Numbered from the stretch's first letter, positions 50,788-60,545 are shown. The stretch is 64,000 nt of DNA from Alkaliphilus sp. B6464 (GCF_018141165.1 NZ_CP058557.1:2542001-2606000); one strand, 5' to 3'. The notes: generated by a model from the letters alone, not told the origin. Translations and numbers: made by a program.

Positions 50788-51414
50788 TTGTTCAAATGGA
50801 ATAAAAACGCCAAAGTATCTAGTGGTGAATTAACAAATCTATGGAAAAAATATAATTTTAGATGGGTTATTACGATTACTATTTGGACATTTTTTCTAGC
50901 AATGGGAATTAGTGTTTTCTCTGAAGCAGTTTTAAGTAATGCTGAAGTTTATTTTGCTTTTATTATACTTTTAATTATTATTTCTATTGGAGTATTTACC
51001 GATATTATAGGAATTTCGGTAACATCTGCATCTGAAAAACCTTTTCATGCTATGGCAGCAAATAAGGTAGAAGGAGCAAAGTTTGCTATTAAGCTTTTAA
51101 AGAATGCAGGTCCAGTATCAAATTTTTGCAATGATGTTATTGGGGATATTTGTGGTATTTTAAGTGGTGTAGCAGGAGCAAGTATCATTATAAACTTGAA
51201 AACTCTACCTTTATCTATGTCTCGACCTTTATTAACTACTATTTTAAGTGGTCTAGTCGCAGCCCTCACTGTTGGTGGTAAGGCTATTGGAAAAGGTATT
51301 GCTATAAATAATGCTCATATTATTGTTTTTAATACAGCTCGATTTTTAAATTTTATACACAAAAAAACCGGAATAGATATAATTCCTTCACCAAAAATAA
51401 AAGATAAAAGATAG
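50788..51414 (+). CDS. oapA: OLE-associated protein OapA
   Basis: From the TTG at 50788 (GGAGGG six bases before) the protein has 208 residues; an upstream ATG at 50728 falls in the OLE hairpin. It has several membrane segments: 'WVITITIWTFFLAMGISVFSEAVL', 'VYFAFIILLIIISIGVFTDIIGISVTSASEKPFHAMAANK' and 'DICGILSGVAGASIIINL', then a basic C-terminus. In B. halodurans OapA binds OLE and holds it at the membrane. It keeps the order ispA-OLE-oapA-dxs. Confidence 0.88.
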   Translation: MFKWNKNAKVSSGELTNLWKKYNFRWVITITIWTFFLAMGISVFSEAVLSNAEVYFAFIILLIIISIGVFTDIIGISVTSASEKPFHAMAANKVEGAKFAIKLLKNAGPVSNFCNDVIGDICGILSGVAGASIIINLKTLPLSMSRPLLTTILSGLVAALTVGGKAIGKGIAINNAHIIVFNTARFLNFIHKKTGIDIIPSPKIKDKR

Positions 51415-51431
51415 GAAGGAGAGATTATAGA

Positions 51432-53333
51432 ATGTATCAATATTTGTCTAAGGTTGATTCTACTGATGATTTAAAAAGACTAAATAGTAGAGAGATACAA
51501 ATACTGGCCGATGAAATTAGAAGTTTTTTGATAGATTCGGTTTCTAAAACAGGGGGACATTTAGCGTCTAACTTAGGTGTAGTAGAATTAACCTTGGCTT
51601 TACACACTGTATTTAATAGTCCCGATGATAAGATTATATGGGATGTTGGACATCAAGCATATGTTCATAAAATATTGACTGGAAGAAGAGAACAATTTTC
51701 TACCCTAAGACAATATAAAGGGTTGAGTGGTTTCCCAAAGCGATATGAAAGTGAACACGATCATTTTGATACAGGTCATAGTAGTACATCTATATCTGCG
51801 GCTATGGGGCTGGCTACTGCACGGGACTTAAATAACGATAATCATCATGTTATAGCAGTTATTGGTGATGGAGCAATGACAGGTGGTTTGGCTTTTGAGG
51901 CATTAAATCATATAGGTCAGAGTGAAAAAGATATTATCGTTGTTTTAAATGACAACGAGATGTCTATATCTCCAAATGTAGGTGGACTATCTAATTATTT
52001 AAATAAAATAAGAACTGCACCGATTTATTCCAGAGTTAAGGATGATGTAGAAAACATAATTAGTAATATTCCAGCAATAGGCAAAACAGTTATGAAAACT
52101 GCAGAAAAGGCAAAGGATAGTATAAAATACTTTTTTGTACCTGGAGTACTATTTGAGGAGTTAGGTTTCACCTATATAGGCCCTATTGATGGACATAATT
52201 ATAATGCACTATATGAAGTAATGAATCGTACTAAAAACATTAAAGGACCAGTTTTATTGCATGTAATAACTAAAAAAGGTAAAGGATATTCTTTAGCTGA
52301 GAAGTCACCAGATAAATTCCATGGAGTAAATCCTTTTAAAGTAGAAACAGGAAAACCAGTTTACAATAAATCCACTTTATCTTATTCTGAGATTGCAGGG
52401 AAAACTTTGGTAGAATGTGCAGACAAGGATGAGAAAATCGTTGCTATTACTGCCGCTATGCCATCGGGAACTGGACTTAGTGATTTTGCTAATAAATATC
52501 CAAATAGGTTTTTTGATGTTGGAATTGCCGAGCAACATGCAGCTACGTTTGCGGCTGGAATGGCTGCTGGAGGATATAAGCCAGTTTTTGCTGTTTATTC
52601 GACTTTCCTTCAAAGAGCGTATGATCAAGTGATTCATGATGCTTGTATTCAAAACTTGCCTGTTACTTATTTGATTGATCGTGCTGGTTTAGTAGGGAAT
52701 GATGGAGAAACACATCATGGGTCTTTGGATGTATCCTTCTTATCTTGTATTCCAAACTTAACTTTTTTAGCACCTAAAGATGGTCTGGAGTTGAGAGAGA
52801 TGGTTAAATTTGCCATGGATCATAATGGGCCTATAGCGATTCGCTATCCTAGGGGAGCGGTTGAATTAGAAAATGAAGAATTGCTTAATCCTATACAAGT
52901 TGGTAAGGGAGAAGTTATTTATGAGAAAGGCTACGATGCTTTAATAATCGCCTTAGGAACTGTTAATCAAATGGCATTAGATATATGTAGAGAACTAGAA
53001 GCAAATAATATTTTTGCTACTTTAGTTAATCCTAGATTTATTAAGCCAATTGATAAGGAACTTATTACTAACCTAGCGAAAAAACATAAGCGAATTTATA
53101 CTATTGAGGATAATGCAAAGATCGGAGGATTTGGAAGTCAAGTTCAAGCCTTGCTAAATGACTATAAAATATTAAAAGAGGTCAAAGTATTTGCCTTGCC
53201 TGATGAATTTATTGAACATGGTGATGTTGATATTTTATATAATAAATTGGGATTAAACTGTAATAGTATAATTAAGGAAATTAAAAGTGACTTTAACTAT
53301 GATGCTCTTAGTAATGTTGCAATAACAAAATAA
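51432..53333 (+). CDS. dxs: 1-deoxy-D-xylulose-5-phosphate synthase
   Basis: 633 residues. TPP-binding 'AVIGDGAMTGGLAFEALN...VLNDNEMSISPNVGGLS', 'GHQAYVHKILTGR', 'YIGPIDGHN', the transketolase half 'FDVGIAEQHAATFAAGMAAGGYKPVFAVYSTFLQRAYDQVIHD' and 'RAGLVGNDGETHHGSLDVSFL' are all intact. It makes DXP from pyruvate and glyceraldehyde-3-phosphate, the first step to isoprenoids. GGAAGGAGAG precedes the ATG. Confidence 0.97.
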   Translation: MYQYLSKVDSTDDLKRLNSREIQILADEIRSFLIDSVSKTGGHLASNLGVVELTLALHTVFNSPDDKIIWDVGHQAYVHKILTGRREQFSTLRQYKGLSGFPKRYESEHDHFDTGHSSTSISAAMGLATARDLNNDNHHVIAVIGDGAMTGGLAFEALNHIGQSEKDIIVVLNDNEMSISPNVGGLSNYLNKIRTAPIYSRVKDDVENIISNIPAIGKTVMKTAEKAKDSIKYFFVPGVLFEELGFTYIGPIDGHNYNALYEVMNRTKNIKGPVLLHVITKKGKGYSLAEKSPDKFHGVNPFKVETGKPVYNKSTLSYSEIAGKTLVECADKDEKIVAITAAMPSGTGLSDFANKYPNRFFDVGIAEQHAATFAAGMAAGGYKPVFAVYSTFLQRAYDQVIHDACIQNLPVTYLIDRAGLVGNDGETHHGSLDVSFLSCIPNLTFLAPKDGLELREMVKFAMDHNGPIAIRYPRGAVELENEELLNPIQVGKGEVIYEKGYDALIIALGTVNQMALDICRELEANNIFATLVNPRFIKPIDKELITNLAKKHKRIYTIEDNAKIGGFGSQVQALLNDYKILKEVKVFALPDEFIEHGDVDILYNKLGLNCNSIIKEIKSDFNYDALSNVAITK

Positions 53334-53347
53334 TTAGGAGAAATGCT

Positions 53348-54154
53348 ATGGATGATAAAGAAAGATTAGATGTTCTATTAGTTGAAAGAGGTTTTTTTGA
53401 AAGTAGAGAAAAAGCAAAAGGAGCTATAATGGCCGGGCTTGTTTTTATTGATAATCAGAAAGTTGATAAACCAGGTACAAAGGTTAGTAAAAGTGGAGAT
53501 GTATTACTAAAAGGAAGCTCAATTCCTTATGTTAGTAGAGGTGGGCTGAAGTTAGAAAAAGCAATGAAGGAATTTAATATAGACTTAAACAACAAGACTT
53601 GTTTAGATATTGGTGCTTCAACAGGTGGATTTACTGATTGTATGCTTCAAAATGGGGCTTTAAAGGTATATTCTATTGATGTAGGTTATGGTCAACTAGA
53701 CTGGAAATTAAGACAGGATCCACGGGTTGTTCCTATGGAAAGAACAAATATTAGGTATGTTACTTTGGATAATTTGGGGGATATGGCAGATTTTGCATCT
53801 ATAGATGTTTCTTTTATTTCTTTAAGATTAGTATTACCTGTACTAAAACAACTTCTTAAAATAGATGGTGAAATAGTTGCTCTTGTTAAACCACAATTTG
53901 AGGCAGGTAGAGAAAATGTTGGTAAAAAAGGAGTGGTAAGAGATATATCGGTTCATAAGAGTGTAGCATTGAATGTTATTAAATTTGCTATGGAACTTGG
54001 ACTTCAAATAATTGATTTTGCATATTCTCCTATTAAAGGTCCAGAAGGAAACATAGAATACTTATTATATATGAAAAATGTAGAATCTTGCAATATGTCT
54101 ATAGATATGGATTATATAGAAAATATAATAGACCAATCACATCAGTGTTTATAA
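53348..54154 (+). CDS. tlyA: TlyA-family rRNA 2'-O-methyltransferase
   Basis: 268 residues. N-terminal S4 RNA-binding domain ('RLDVLLVERGFFESREKAKGAIMAGLVFIDN'), then an FtsJ-type methyltransferase ('CLDIGASTGGFTDCMLQNGALKVYSIDVGYGQLDWKLRQDPRV', 'LVKPQFEAGRENVGKKGVVRD'). It modifies 16S/23S rRNA; older labels call it hemolysin A. The dxs-tlyA-argR-recN order is typical of Firmicutes. Confidence 0.94.
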   Translation: MDDKERLDVLLVERGFFESREKAKGAIMAGLVFIDNQKVDKPGTKVSKSGDVLLKGSSIPYVSRGGLKLEKAMKEFNIDLNNKTCLDIGASTGGFTDCMLQNGALKVYSIDVGYGQLDWKLRQDPRVVPMERTNIRYVTLDNLGDMADFASIDVSFISLRLVLPVLKQLLKIDGEIVALVKPQFEAGRENVGKKGVVRDISVHKSVALNVIKFAMELGLQIIDFAYSPIKGPEGNIEYLLYMKNVESCNMSIDMDYIENIIDQSHQCL

Positions 54155-54342
54155 TAAATGAATACATATAGAATAAAACTTGTTCATATTAGAGTATGCA
54201 CTAATACTAAATGTTTTTTATTTAATTATTTATATTATTGAAGGATTGTTTCGTTTTACAGAGAATATTAAATATACAAATTATTAATTCGTTTTAAATT
54301 AATAATTTAGTGATATTAGTACTTATTTTAAGGAGGAATCCT

Positions 54343-54792
54343 ATGAAGTATACAAGACATGCAAAGATGTTAGAGATAATAGAAAGTAAGGAAATTGAAA
54401 CACAAGAAGAGTTATCAGAGGAGTTAAGAAAACTGGGCTTAAATGTAACTCAAGCCACGGTGTCTAGGGATATTAAAGAGCTTAGGTTAATTAAAGTTTT
54501 AACAAAAAACGGAAAATACAAATATGCAACATTGCAAAGTCAAGAAAATGTTTTATCAGATCGTCTAGTAAAGATATTTAAAAATTCTATTGTATCGATT
54601 GATTATGCTGGTAATATTATAGTAATGAAAACTTTAACTGGATCTGCACAAGCTGCAGCTGCAGCTATAGATGCAGTTAACTTAGATGATGCTGTGGGGA
54701 CAATTGCGGGGGATGATACTATCTTTATAGTAATTAGAGATGCAAGCAAGATGGAAGAAAATATAGAGCATTTTAGAAAACTGATGAAATAG
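54343..54792 (+). CDS. argR: Arginine repressor ArgR/AhrC
   Basis: 149 residues from the ATG at 54343 (AAGGAGGAATCCT just before it); the frame's earlier start at 54310 has no site. Winged-helix DNA-binding part '[45 protein letters not shown]'. C-terminal arginine-binding trimer domain '[19 protein letters not shown]' type ('[36 protein letters not shown]'). It represses arginine synthesis. The 188-base gap before it holds its promoter. Confidence 0.95.
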   Translation: MKYTRHAKMLEIIESKEIETQEELSEELRKLGLNVTQATVSRDIKELRLIKVLTKNGKYKYATLQSQENVLSDRLVKIFKNSIVSIDYAGNIIVMKTLTGSAQAAAAAIDAVNLDDAVGTIAGDDTIFIVIRDASKMEENIEHFRKLMK

Positions 54793-54806
54793 GGTGGGGG
54801 TTCTGT

Positions 54807-56516
54807 ATGCTTCTAGAGTTAGAGATTAGGAATTTTGCATTAATAGATGAGTTGAATATTGCTTTTCATAAAGGACTTAATATTTTAACAGGAGAGACAG
54901 GCGCTGGAAAGTCAATTATAATTGATGCTGTTAATATGGCAATTGGAGAAAGAGCTGATAGAAGCTTTGTTCGTTCTGGATCAGATAAATGTATGGTGCA
55001 AGCAATATTTTCAGCAAATGACTTAGATGATTTTGATGATATATTAGAGCAATATGGTATTGAGATTGATAGTGAAAATATATTAGTTGTTACTAGAGAT
55101 ATACATTCAAACGGAAGAAGCACTTGTAGAATAAATGGAATCATTGTAACTCAAGCAGTTTTAAAAATGATTACTCAAAGATTAATCGATATTCATGGGC
55201 AACATGAGCATCAATCACTTTTAAATTCAAGTTTTCATATAGATATGTTAGATTCATATGGTGGTAAAGAAATTTTAGACCTAGTTGATTCTGTATCAAA
55301 GAAATATAATGAACTTCAGACTTTAGAAAGAGAACTAAGTTCTATTTGCTTTGATGAAATGGAAAGAGAGAGAAAAATTGATTTGATGAAATTTCAAATA
55401 GAGGAAATTGAATCAGCCAACTTAATAACTGATGAAGAAGAAGAATTAGGAAAACAAAGAAATATTCTATCAAATAGTGAAAAAATTTATCAGACTCTTT
55501 CAAATGCCTATGAAACTATTTGTGGTGAGAATTTAGATACATCAGTTTTAGATAAGCTATCTAATATCGTACATTCTATGTACGGCATTGTTTCATTGGA
55601 GGAAAAATTTTTAGATTTTAACAATATTTTAGAAGAAGCAAAATATAAATTAGAAGATGTAGCAAGAGATATAAGAGATTATAAAGATCAAATTGACTTT
55701 GAACCTAAGGTTCTTGAACATATTGAAATGAGGTTAGATTTGATTAATAGTTTAAAACGGAAATATGGAAGTTCTATACAGGAAATGTTACAATATAAAG
55801 CAAGGCTTGAAGCTGATTTGTGGGAATTTGAAAATAATGAAGAAGAAATTAGAAGAATAAAAAAAGAAATAGATTCTAAATCTAAAGAACTGAAAAATTT
55901 ATCTATAGAATTAAGTTTACTCCGGAGAGCTATTGCTTCTGATTTTGAAAAAAAGATAACGGGTATATTACTTACATTAAATATGGGTAAAGTCCAATTT
56001 AAGGTATCTTTTGATAATAAAGAAAATGATTATTCAGACATTAAGTTTACTTCTAAGGGAATTGATCAAATAGAATTTACAATATCTACAAATTTAGGTG
56101 AGCCATTAAAACCACTTTCTAAAATTGCATCTGGCGGAGAAATGTCAAGAATTATGTTAGCCTTTAAAACTATATTAGCCGATGTTGATAATATACCTAC
56201 ATTAATATTTGATGAAATTGATACTGGTATAAGTGGACGTACGTCTCAAATTATTGGCGAAAGGCTCTATGATATATCTAATCATCATCAAATTATTTGT
56301 ATAACTCATTTACCACAAATAGCTTCCATGGCTAATCATCATTATTTAATCGAAAAAGTAGAAAAAGAGAATAATATGAAGACAATGGTAAAAAAATTAA
56401 ACAGAGAAAAACAAATTAAAGAATTGGGACGATTATTAGGCGGAGAACTAACAGATATTACAATTAAACATGCAGAAGAAATGATTGATCAAGCTCATTT
56501 AAGAAAAAGCAATTAA
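54807..56516 (+). CDS. recN: DNA repair protein RecN
   Basis: 569 residues of the SMC type. Walker A 'ILTGETGAGKSIIIDAVNMAIGERADRSFVRSG', 'IDIHGQHEHQSLL', a coiled-coil middle, the ABC signature 'PLSKIASGGEMSRIMLAFKTILA' and Walker B 'PTLIFDEIDTGISGRTSQIIGERL', then 'ICITHLPQIASMANHHYLIEK'. It acts early at double-strand breaks. 14 bases after argR. Confidence 0.96.
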   Translation: MLLELEIRNFALIDELNIAFHKGLNILTGETGAGKSIIIDAVNMAIGERADRSFVRSGSDKCMVQAIFSANDLDDFDDILEQYGIEIDSENILVVTRDIHSNGRSTCRINGIIVTQAVLKMITQRLIDIHGQHEHQSLLNSSFHIDMLDSYGGKEILDLVDSVSKKYNELQTLERELSSICFDEMERERKIDLMKFQIEEIESANLITDEEEELGKQRNILSNSEKIYQTLSNAYETICGENLDTSVLDKLSNIVHSMYGIVSLEEKFLDFNNILEEAKYKLEDVARDIRDYKDQIDFEPKVLEHIEMRLDLINSLKRKYGSSIQEMLQYKARLEADLWEFENNEEEIRRIKKEIDSKSKELKNLSIELSLLRRAIASDFEKKITGILLTLNMGKVQFKVSFDNKENDYSDIKFTSKGIDQIEFTISTNLGEPLKPLSKIASGGEMSRIMLAFKTILADVDNIPTLIFDEIDTGISGRTSQIIGERLYDISNHHQIICITHLPQIASMANHHYLIEKVEKENNMKTMVKKLNREKQIKELGRLLGGELTDITIKHAEEMIDQAHLRKSN

Positions 56517-56676
56517 GCTTTTCTAAAATGAGTTTTTTGATTATATAACCATAAAAGGATTATAATTACAACTTTAATATATTTTATATATTATAAAGCT
56601 GCCTCCAAAAAGCCAATCTAATCATAGTAGACAAAATTATGTTTTGCTAGATTAAGATGGCGGGAGAGTGACACAA

Positions 56677-57984
56677 ATGAAGAACTATAGAAAACTTAAA
56701 CCAATTTCGGCAATAAGTTTATCTATTTTTTTTATATTTTTTGTATGCACATTGGCATTTGGAATTGTTAGGAGTATACCTTCAGAGTATAATATACCAG
56801 TAGGTGATGAATATTCATTACAAACTCGGTTTCCTTTAAGTTTTTCCATGAATTCTGATGACATAAACAGTATATTAGAAATAAATCAGGCAAAGGATAT
56901 TAGCAGTACATTATTAACTAAGAAAAGTATTTTTCAGCTTAAAACTCTTAAAAAAGGTACTGCTGATCTTCAGTTAAAGATACTGGGACTAATACCATAT
57001 AAAACAGTAAAAGTTAATGTTGTATCTAAAATCCAAGTTGTTCCTGGAGGGGAATCTGTAGGTGTTAAATTAAATACAGATGGTGTATTGGTTGTTGGAG
57101 TAAGTGAGATTACAGATGATAATGGTAGAAGCTATAACTTAGCGTCTAATTCGGGAATAAAAATAGGAGATACATTAGTTGCAATTAATGATATAAAGAT
57201 AAATAATGCATCACATGTTAGTGAAATTGTAAAAGCAAGTAAAGGAAAAGAACTTAATCTTACAATGAAAAGAGATAAAAGAGAGTTTAAGGCTAATATT
57301 TCTCCTGTCAAGGCAGAGCAGGATGGACAATATAAACTTGGATTATGGGTAAGAGATAAGACAGCTGGTGTTGGAACATTAAGTTTTTTTCATCCTATTA
57401 GTGGAAAATTTGGAGCATTGGGACATGCGATTACAGACGTAGACACAGGAGCATTGTTGTCGGTAAAAGATGGAGAGATTATAAAATCTAGGGTTGTATC
57501 TATTGAACAAGGTAAGAGAGGAAAACCTGGAGAAATAAGGGGAGTATTTTATGAGACTAGTAATCCAGTAGGAAAAATAGAAAAGAATACCCAGTTAGGT
57601 GTATATGGAGAACTGTTTGCAGATATAGCAGGGATTAATAATAAAAATACAATGCCTATTGCATATCAACATGAAATACAAGAGGGACCTGCATATATAT
57701 TAACTACATTAGATAATAATAAAATAGAAAAATTTGATATAGAGATAACAAAAATAAATTTTCAAACAAAGCCAGAGGGGAAAAGTATGGTGATTAAAGT
57801 AACTGACAAAACATTATTAGAAAAAACAGGGGGAATTGTTCAAGGCATGAGTGGAAGTCCAATTATTCAAAATGGAAAAGTGATAGGAGCTGTTACTCAT
57901 GTTTTGGTTAATGACCCCGCAAAAGGATATGGAATATTTATAGAATGGATGATTTCGGAATCGGGAATAAACGATAAAAATTGA
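56677..57984 (+). CDS. spoIVB: SpoIVB serine peptidase
   Basis: 435 residues from the ATG at 56677; the GTG at 56668 is too close to GGGAG. Membrane anchor (residues 12-32), PDZ domain ('GIKIGDTLVAINDIKINNASHVSEIVKASKGKELNLTMKRD'), and an S55 peptidase domain with 'FGALGHAITDVDTGALLSV' (catalytic His) and 'GIVQGMSGSPIIQNGKVIGAVTHVLVND' (catalytic Ser). It is secreted by the forespore and triggers pro-sigma-K processing. It precedes spo0A as in Bacillus. Confidence 0.95.
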   Translation: MKNYRKLKPISAISLSIFFIFFVCTLAFGIVRSIPSEYNIPVGDEYSLQTRFPLSFSMNSDDINSILEINQAKDISSTLLTKKSIFQLKTLKKGTADLQLKILGLIPYKTVKVNVVSKIQVVPGGESVGVKLNTDGVLVVGVSEITDDNGRSYNLASNSGIKIGDTLVAINDIKINNASHVSEIVKASKGKELNLTMKRDKREFKANISPVKAEQDGQYKLGLWVRDKTAGVGTLSFFHPISGKFGALGHAITDVDTGALLSVKDGEIIKSRVVSIEQGKRGKPGEIRGVFYETSNPVGKIEKNTQLGVYGELFADIAGINNKNTMPIAYQHEIQEGPAYILTTLDNNKIEKFDIEITKINFQTKPEGKSMVIKVTDKTLLEKTGGIVQGMSGSPIIQNGKVIGAVTHVLVNDPAKGYGIFIEWMISESGINDKN

Positions 57985-58067
57985 TAAAATAATTTAAAAA
58001 AAGTATAAATTTAAAGAAAAACTTAGAAAAATGTATTAATATTTTTAAAAAGAATTAGTTCATACTA

Positions 58068-58096
58068 GAAGGAAATAAACTCCATATGTCGAATAT
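58068..58096 (+). promoter_or_regulatory. Sigma-H promoter of spo0A overlapped by a 0A box
   Basis: GAAGGAAAT (58068-58076) and GTCGAATAT (58088-58096), 11 bases apart, match the sigma-H consensus RNAGGAWWW-N11/12-RNNGAATWW at every position. TGTCGAA at 58087-58093 is a perfect 0A box lying on the -10 element, so Spo0A~P could regulate its own gene. Confidence 0.8.
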
Positions 58097-58159
58097 GTTA
58101 AAAGTCGCATATTTATAGATAAAATATATGTAGATTAAGGTTCAAGGGGGAGAATTTTG

Positions 58160-58969
58160 ATGAATAATAAAAAGGTTAGAGTTTTAATTGCTGATGATAA
58201 TAAAGATTTTTGTGATATTTTAAGTGAGTATTTGGAAAAGGAGGATGATATTGAAATAGTAGGGGTTGCTAATAATGGTAAGGAAGCTATAGAACTAATA
58301 CCACAAAAACTACCTGATTTAGTTATACTAGATATTATAATGCCACATCTAGATGGATTAGGCGTACTTGAGAAAGTTAATGTAATGAATTTAAGTAAGT
58401 TTCCTAAGTTTATAATATTGTCAGCAGTTGGACAAGATAAAATTACACAAAGAGCAATTAACTTAGGAGCAGATTACTATGTTATTAAACCTTTTGATTT
58501 TGAAATATTTATTGAAAGAATTAGACAAATGACGGGAGAAGTTAATCCTTCTAAAAATAATTTGGAACAGAAACGGCAAAATGTACAAAATCGCCCATCC
58601 TTAGTTACAAATAATCGTAGTTTAGAGGCAGAAATTACTAATATAATTCACGAGATTGGAGTTCCTGCACATATTAAAGGATATCTTTATTTGAGAGAAG
58701 CTATTACAATGGTAGTTGAAAATATAGAACTATTAAGTGCTGTTACAAAGGAACTGTATCCATCGATAGCCAAGAAGTTCAATACAACATCAAGTAGAGT
58801 TGAAAGAGCAATAAGACATGCTATAGAAGTAGCATGGAGTCGTGGAAAGGTAGATACAATAAACAATCTGTTCGGATATACTGTTCATAATGATAAAGGG
58901 AAACCAACTAACTCAGAGTTTATCGCCATGGTTGCAGATAAATTAAGATTAGAACAACAAGTAGGTTAA
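58160..58969 (+). CDS. spo0A: Sporulation master regulator Spo0A
   Basis: 269 residues from the ATG at 58160 (the TTG just before is in frame but less likely). Receiver domain with '[19 protein letters not shown]' (acidic pocket), phosphorylated Asp in '[17 protein letters not shown]', 'ILSAVGQD' and Lys in '[10 protein letters not shown]'. After a linker (about 125-150) comes the sigma-A-contacting, 0A-box-binding domain '[15 protein letters not shown]...[28 protein letters not shown]'. Clostridial Spo0A is usually phosphorylated directly by orphan kinases. GGGGGAG before the start. Confidence 0.97.
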   Translation: MNNKKVRVLIADDNKDFCDILSEYLEKEDDIEIVGVANNGKEAIELIPQKLPDLVILDIIMPHLDGLGVLEKVNVMNLSKFPKFIILSAVGQDKITQRAINLGADYYVIKPFDFEIFIERIRQMTGEVNPSKNNLEQKRQNVQNRPSLVTNNRSLEAEITNIIHEIGVPAHIKGYLYLREAITMVVENIELLSAVTKELYPSIAKKFNTTSSRVERAIRHAIEVAWSRGKVDTINNLFGYTVHNDKGKPTNSEFIAMVADKLRLEQQVG

Positions 58970-59040
58970 AGGAAGTGATTTTAAGGATTGCATTGCTTGG
59001 TAATTAATTACAATCACTTTCTAAAAACCTATAAATTCTC

Positions 59041-59132
59041 TTTTAGACCTATAAACATTCAAATAACAAACCTATAAACACCTCATATTTATTGGATTAC
59101 GAAACCAATACTAATGGAGGTGTTTATTTTTA
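59041..59132. repeat. Left copy of a repeat flanking the AraC island
   Basis: It begins TTTTAGACCTATAAAC, with ACCTATAAA present again at 59025 and 59070, and includes AACACCTCATATTTATTGGA and the inverse CCAATACTAATGGAGGTGTTTA. The two arms can form a long hairpin, ending ATTTTTAT. A diverged copy lies at 60445-60545. The 70 bases before it (58970-59040) hold nothing else. Confidence 0.6.
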
Positions 59133-59141
59133 TGAGAATAA

Positions 59142-59261
59142 CAGATTGATGGGAAATCTCTAGTAAAGTTAATTGATACAGCTTTAGGAGAAGATAAATT
59201 TTCCCATATAAACAAGGAAACTAATCCTATTTTAATGATTGAAAACTTTTTGAATAAGTAG
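59142..59261 (+). pseudogene. Short unidentified coding remnant
   Basis: A frame 'QIDGKSLVKLIDTALGEDKF' followed by 'SHINKETNPILMIENFLNK' ends at TAG 59259-59261. The composition is protein-like, but there is no start in frame: the nearby ATG at 59132 is out of frame and stops after five codons. It is probably the tail of a gene destroyed when the neighbouring sequences were rearranged. Confidence 0.3.
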
Positions 59262-59287
59262 ACTTATTGAAAGTTATAAATAACTAA

Positions 59288-59334
59288 ATCTATAAAAGAG
59301 TAGCTTTCTTATGAAATGCTACTCTTTTATAGAT
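59288..59334. terminator. Perfect 17-bp terminator hairpin
   Basis: ATCTATAAAAGAGTAGC and its exact inverse (59318-59334) flank TTTCTTATGAAAT. AT-rich tails on both sides would allow use from either direction, by the remnant on the left or the AraC gene on the right. Confidence 0.7.
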
Positions 59335-59490
59335 AAAATTAAATTAAAAAATTTATAAAAATAGGTAATTACTATAACTTTCAACAACTAACTTCTCACC
59401 AGAATTGGTAATTCTAAACCTTTTTTAGTATTATGGTTAACATACTTTTTGGTTTGCTGAATTAACTGCTTAGAGGTTAGTTTATCTAGA

Positions 59491-60300
59491 TTATTTAAAT
59501 CCTTGAAAGAATGAACAAACAGATCCATTGAACTTTTTGAAGAAGTTGGAAAAGTGGCTCTGGTCGGTAAAGCCTGTCTGTAAAGCCACATCTATTGGCA
59601 AAACACCTTGTTCCAGCATTTTCTTTGATTTGTAAATTCGTATCGTTTCCAAGTAGCTATAAGGAGAAATTCCCTTTTGCTTGGTAAAAGAGCGAAGCAG
59701 ATAGTATTTGCTTAATCCCGTCAGTTTGCATAGGTCATCTAGTGCAATGTTTTCCATGTAGTGATTTTCTAAAAATTCACAGATTACTCTTGCTTCCGTG
59801 CTTTGTTCCGCATTCCCAGTAGGTACTGTCTGTTCCGTATATTCTTCAATCAACTGTTCCAAAAGGAAAAAGAAGATTTCTTCTTTTCTAAAATCTGTTT
59901 CCTCATCCATAATTATCTGATGTAATTCCCGCAGTACAGCAGCCAATTCACTACGAAAAACTACTTGGGGCGTAAAATAGGGTAGATACTCTTTCCCTGT
60001 TATTTCAAAGATTGCTTTGCTCATAGTTTCTGGTTGTATATTGATACAACGATAATCCAGAGTTTTACCGTCGATTTGTTCGCAAGCATGATTATCACGC
60101 GGATTAAATAGTAATAAATCTCCCAGCTCTATGGTATATTCCTTGTTCTTGCAAGATAAAAGCCGCTGTCCTTTTTCAATAAAACCAATTACATAATACT
60201 CGTGAAAATGATTGGGGAACTTCTGCATAATTCCCTGAAAATGATAGGCTTCCACTTTCAATTCGGTATCATATTTTACTGTTCGTATCTCTCGTTTCAT
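59491..60300 (-). CDS. AraC-family transcriptional regulator, probably acquired
   Basis: 269 residues. The N-terminal cupin ('HFHEYYVIGFIEKGQRLLSCKNKEYTIELGDLLLFNPRDNHACE') binds an unknown ligand. The C-terminal double HTH is 'NIALDDLCKLTGLSKYYLLRSFTKQKGISPYSYLETIRIYKSKKML' and 'PIDVALQTGFTDQSHFSNFFKKF'. The last residues 'NGSVCSFFQGFK' replace the usual 'GxTPxxYR', so the end is frameshifted or worn. The DNA is visibly richer in G+C and uses other codons than its neighbours, suggesting transfer. GAAAGGAGG precedes the ATG. No target gene is adjacent. Confidence 0.85.
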   Translation of the reverse strand: MKREIRTVKYDTELKVEAYHFQGIMQKFPNHFHEYYVIGFIEKGQRLLSCKNKEYTIELGDLLLFNPRDNHACEQIDGKTLDYRCINIQPETMSKAIFEITGKEYLPYFTPQVVFRSELAAVLRELHQIIMDEETDFRKEEIFFFLLEQLIEEYTEQTVPTGNAEQSTEARVICEFLENHYMENIALDDLCKLTGLSKYYLLRSFTKQKGISPYSYLETIRIYKSKKMLEQGVLPIDVALQTGFTDQSHFSNFFKKFNGSVCSFFQGFK

Positions 60301-60444
60301 AAACTTGTCCTCCTTTCTTGATTATCTGATATTTAGTGTACCATAAAAGGCAATAGCATTCTTGTATGATATTGCCCTATTGATTTGTTAATCAAATATA
60401 TATAGAAAGTATCTCTAAAGCGCTAATCTGCAAGCATGGCAAGT

Positions 60445-60545
60445 TTTTAGACCTATAAACTTTATAATAATAAACTTTTATGAACACCTCATATTTATTA
60501 GATTATATAGCCAATATTAATATTATAGAGATGTTTAGTTTATTC
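60445..60545. repeat. Right copy of the repeat flanking the AraC island
   Basis: TTTTAGACCTATAAAC...GAACACCTCATATTTATTAG...CCAATATTAATATTATAGAG-ATGTTTA repeats the left copy at 59041 in the same direction with many substitutions. The right arm of the hairpin is worn here. The pair brackets about 1.3 kb including the AraC gene. Confidence 0.6.

Noticed and set aside
59025-59080. CRISPR or iteron array from the repeated ACCTATAAA
   Set aside because: Only three short imperfect copies with uneven spacing and no cas or replication genes; they belong to the larger flanking repeat.
59388-59591. A 67-codon minus-strand frame overlapping the AraC gene end
   Set aside because: Most of it is the AraC coding region in another frame. 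Its last part may be the original tail after a frameshift, but no family sequence is recognisable.
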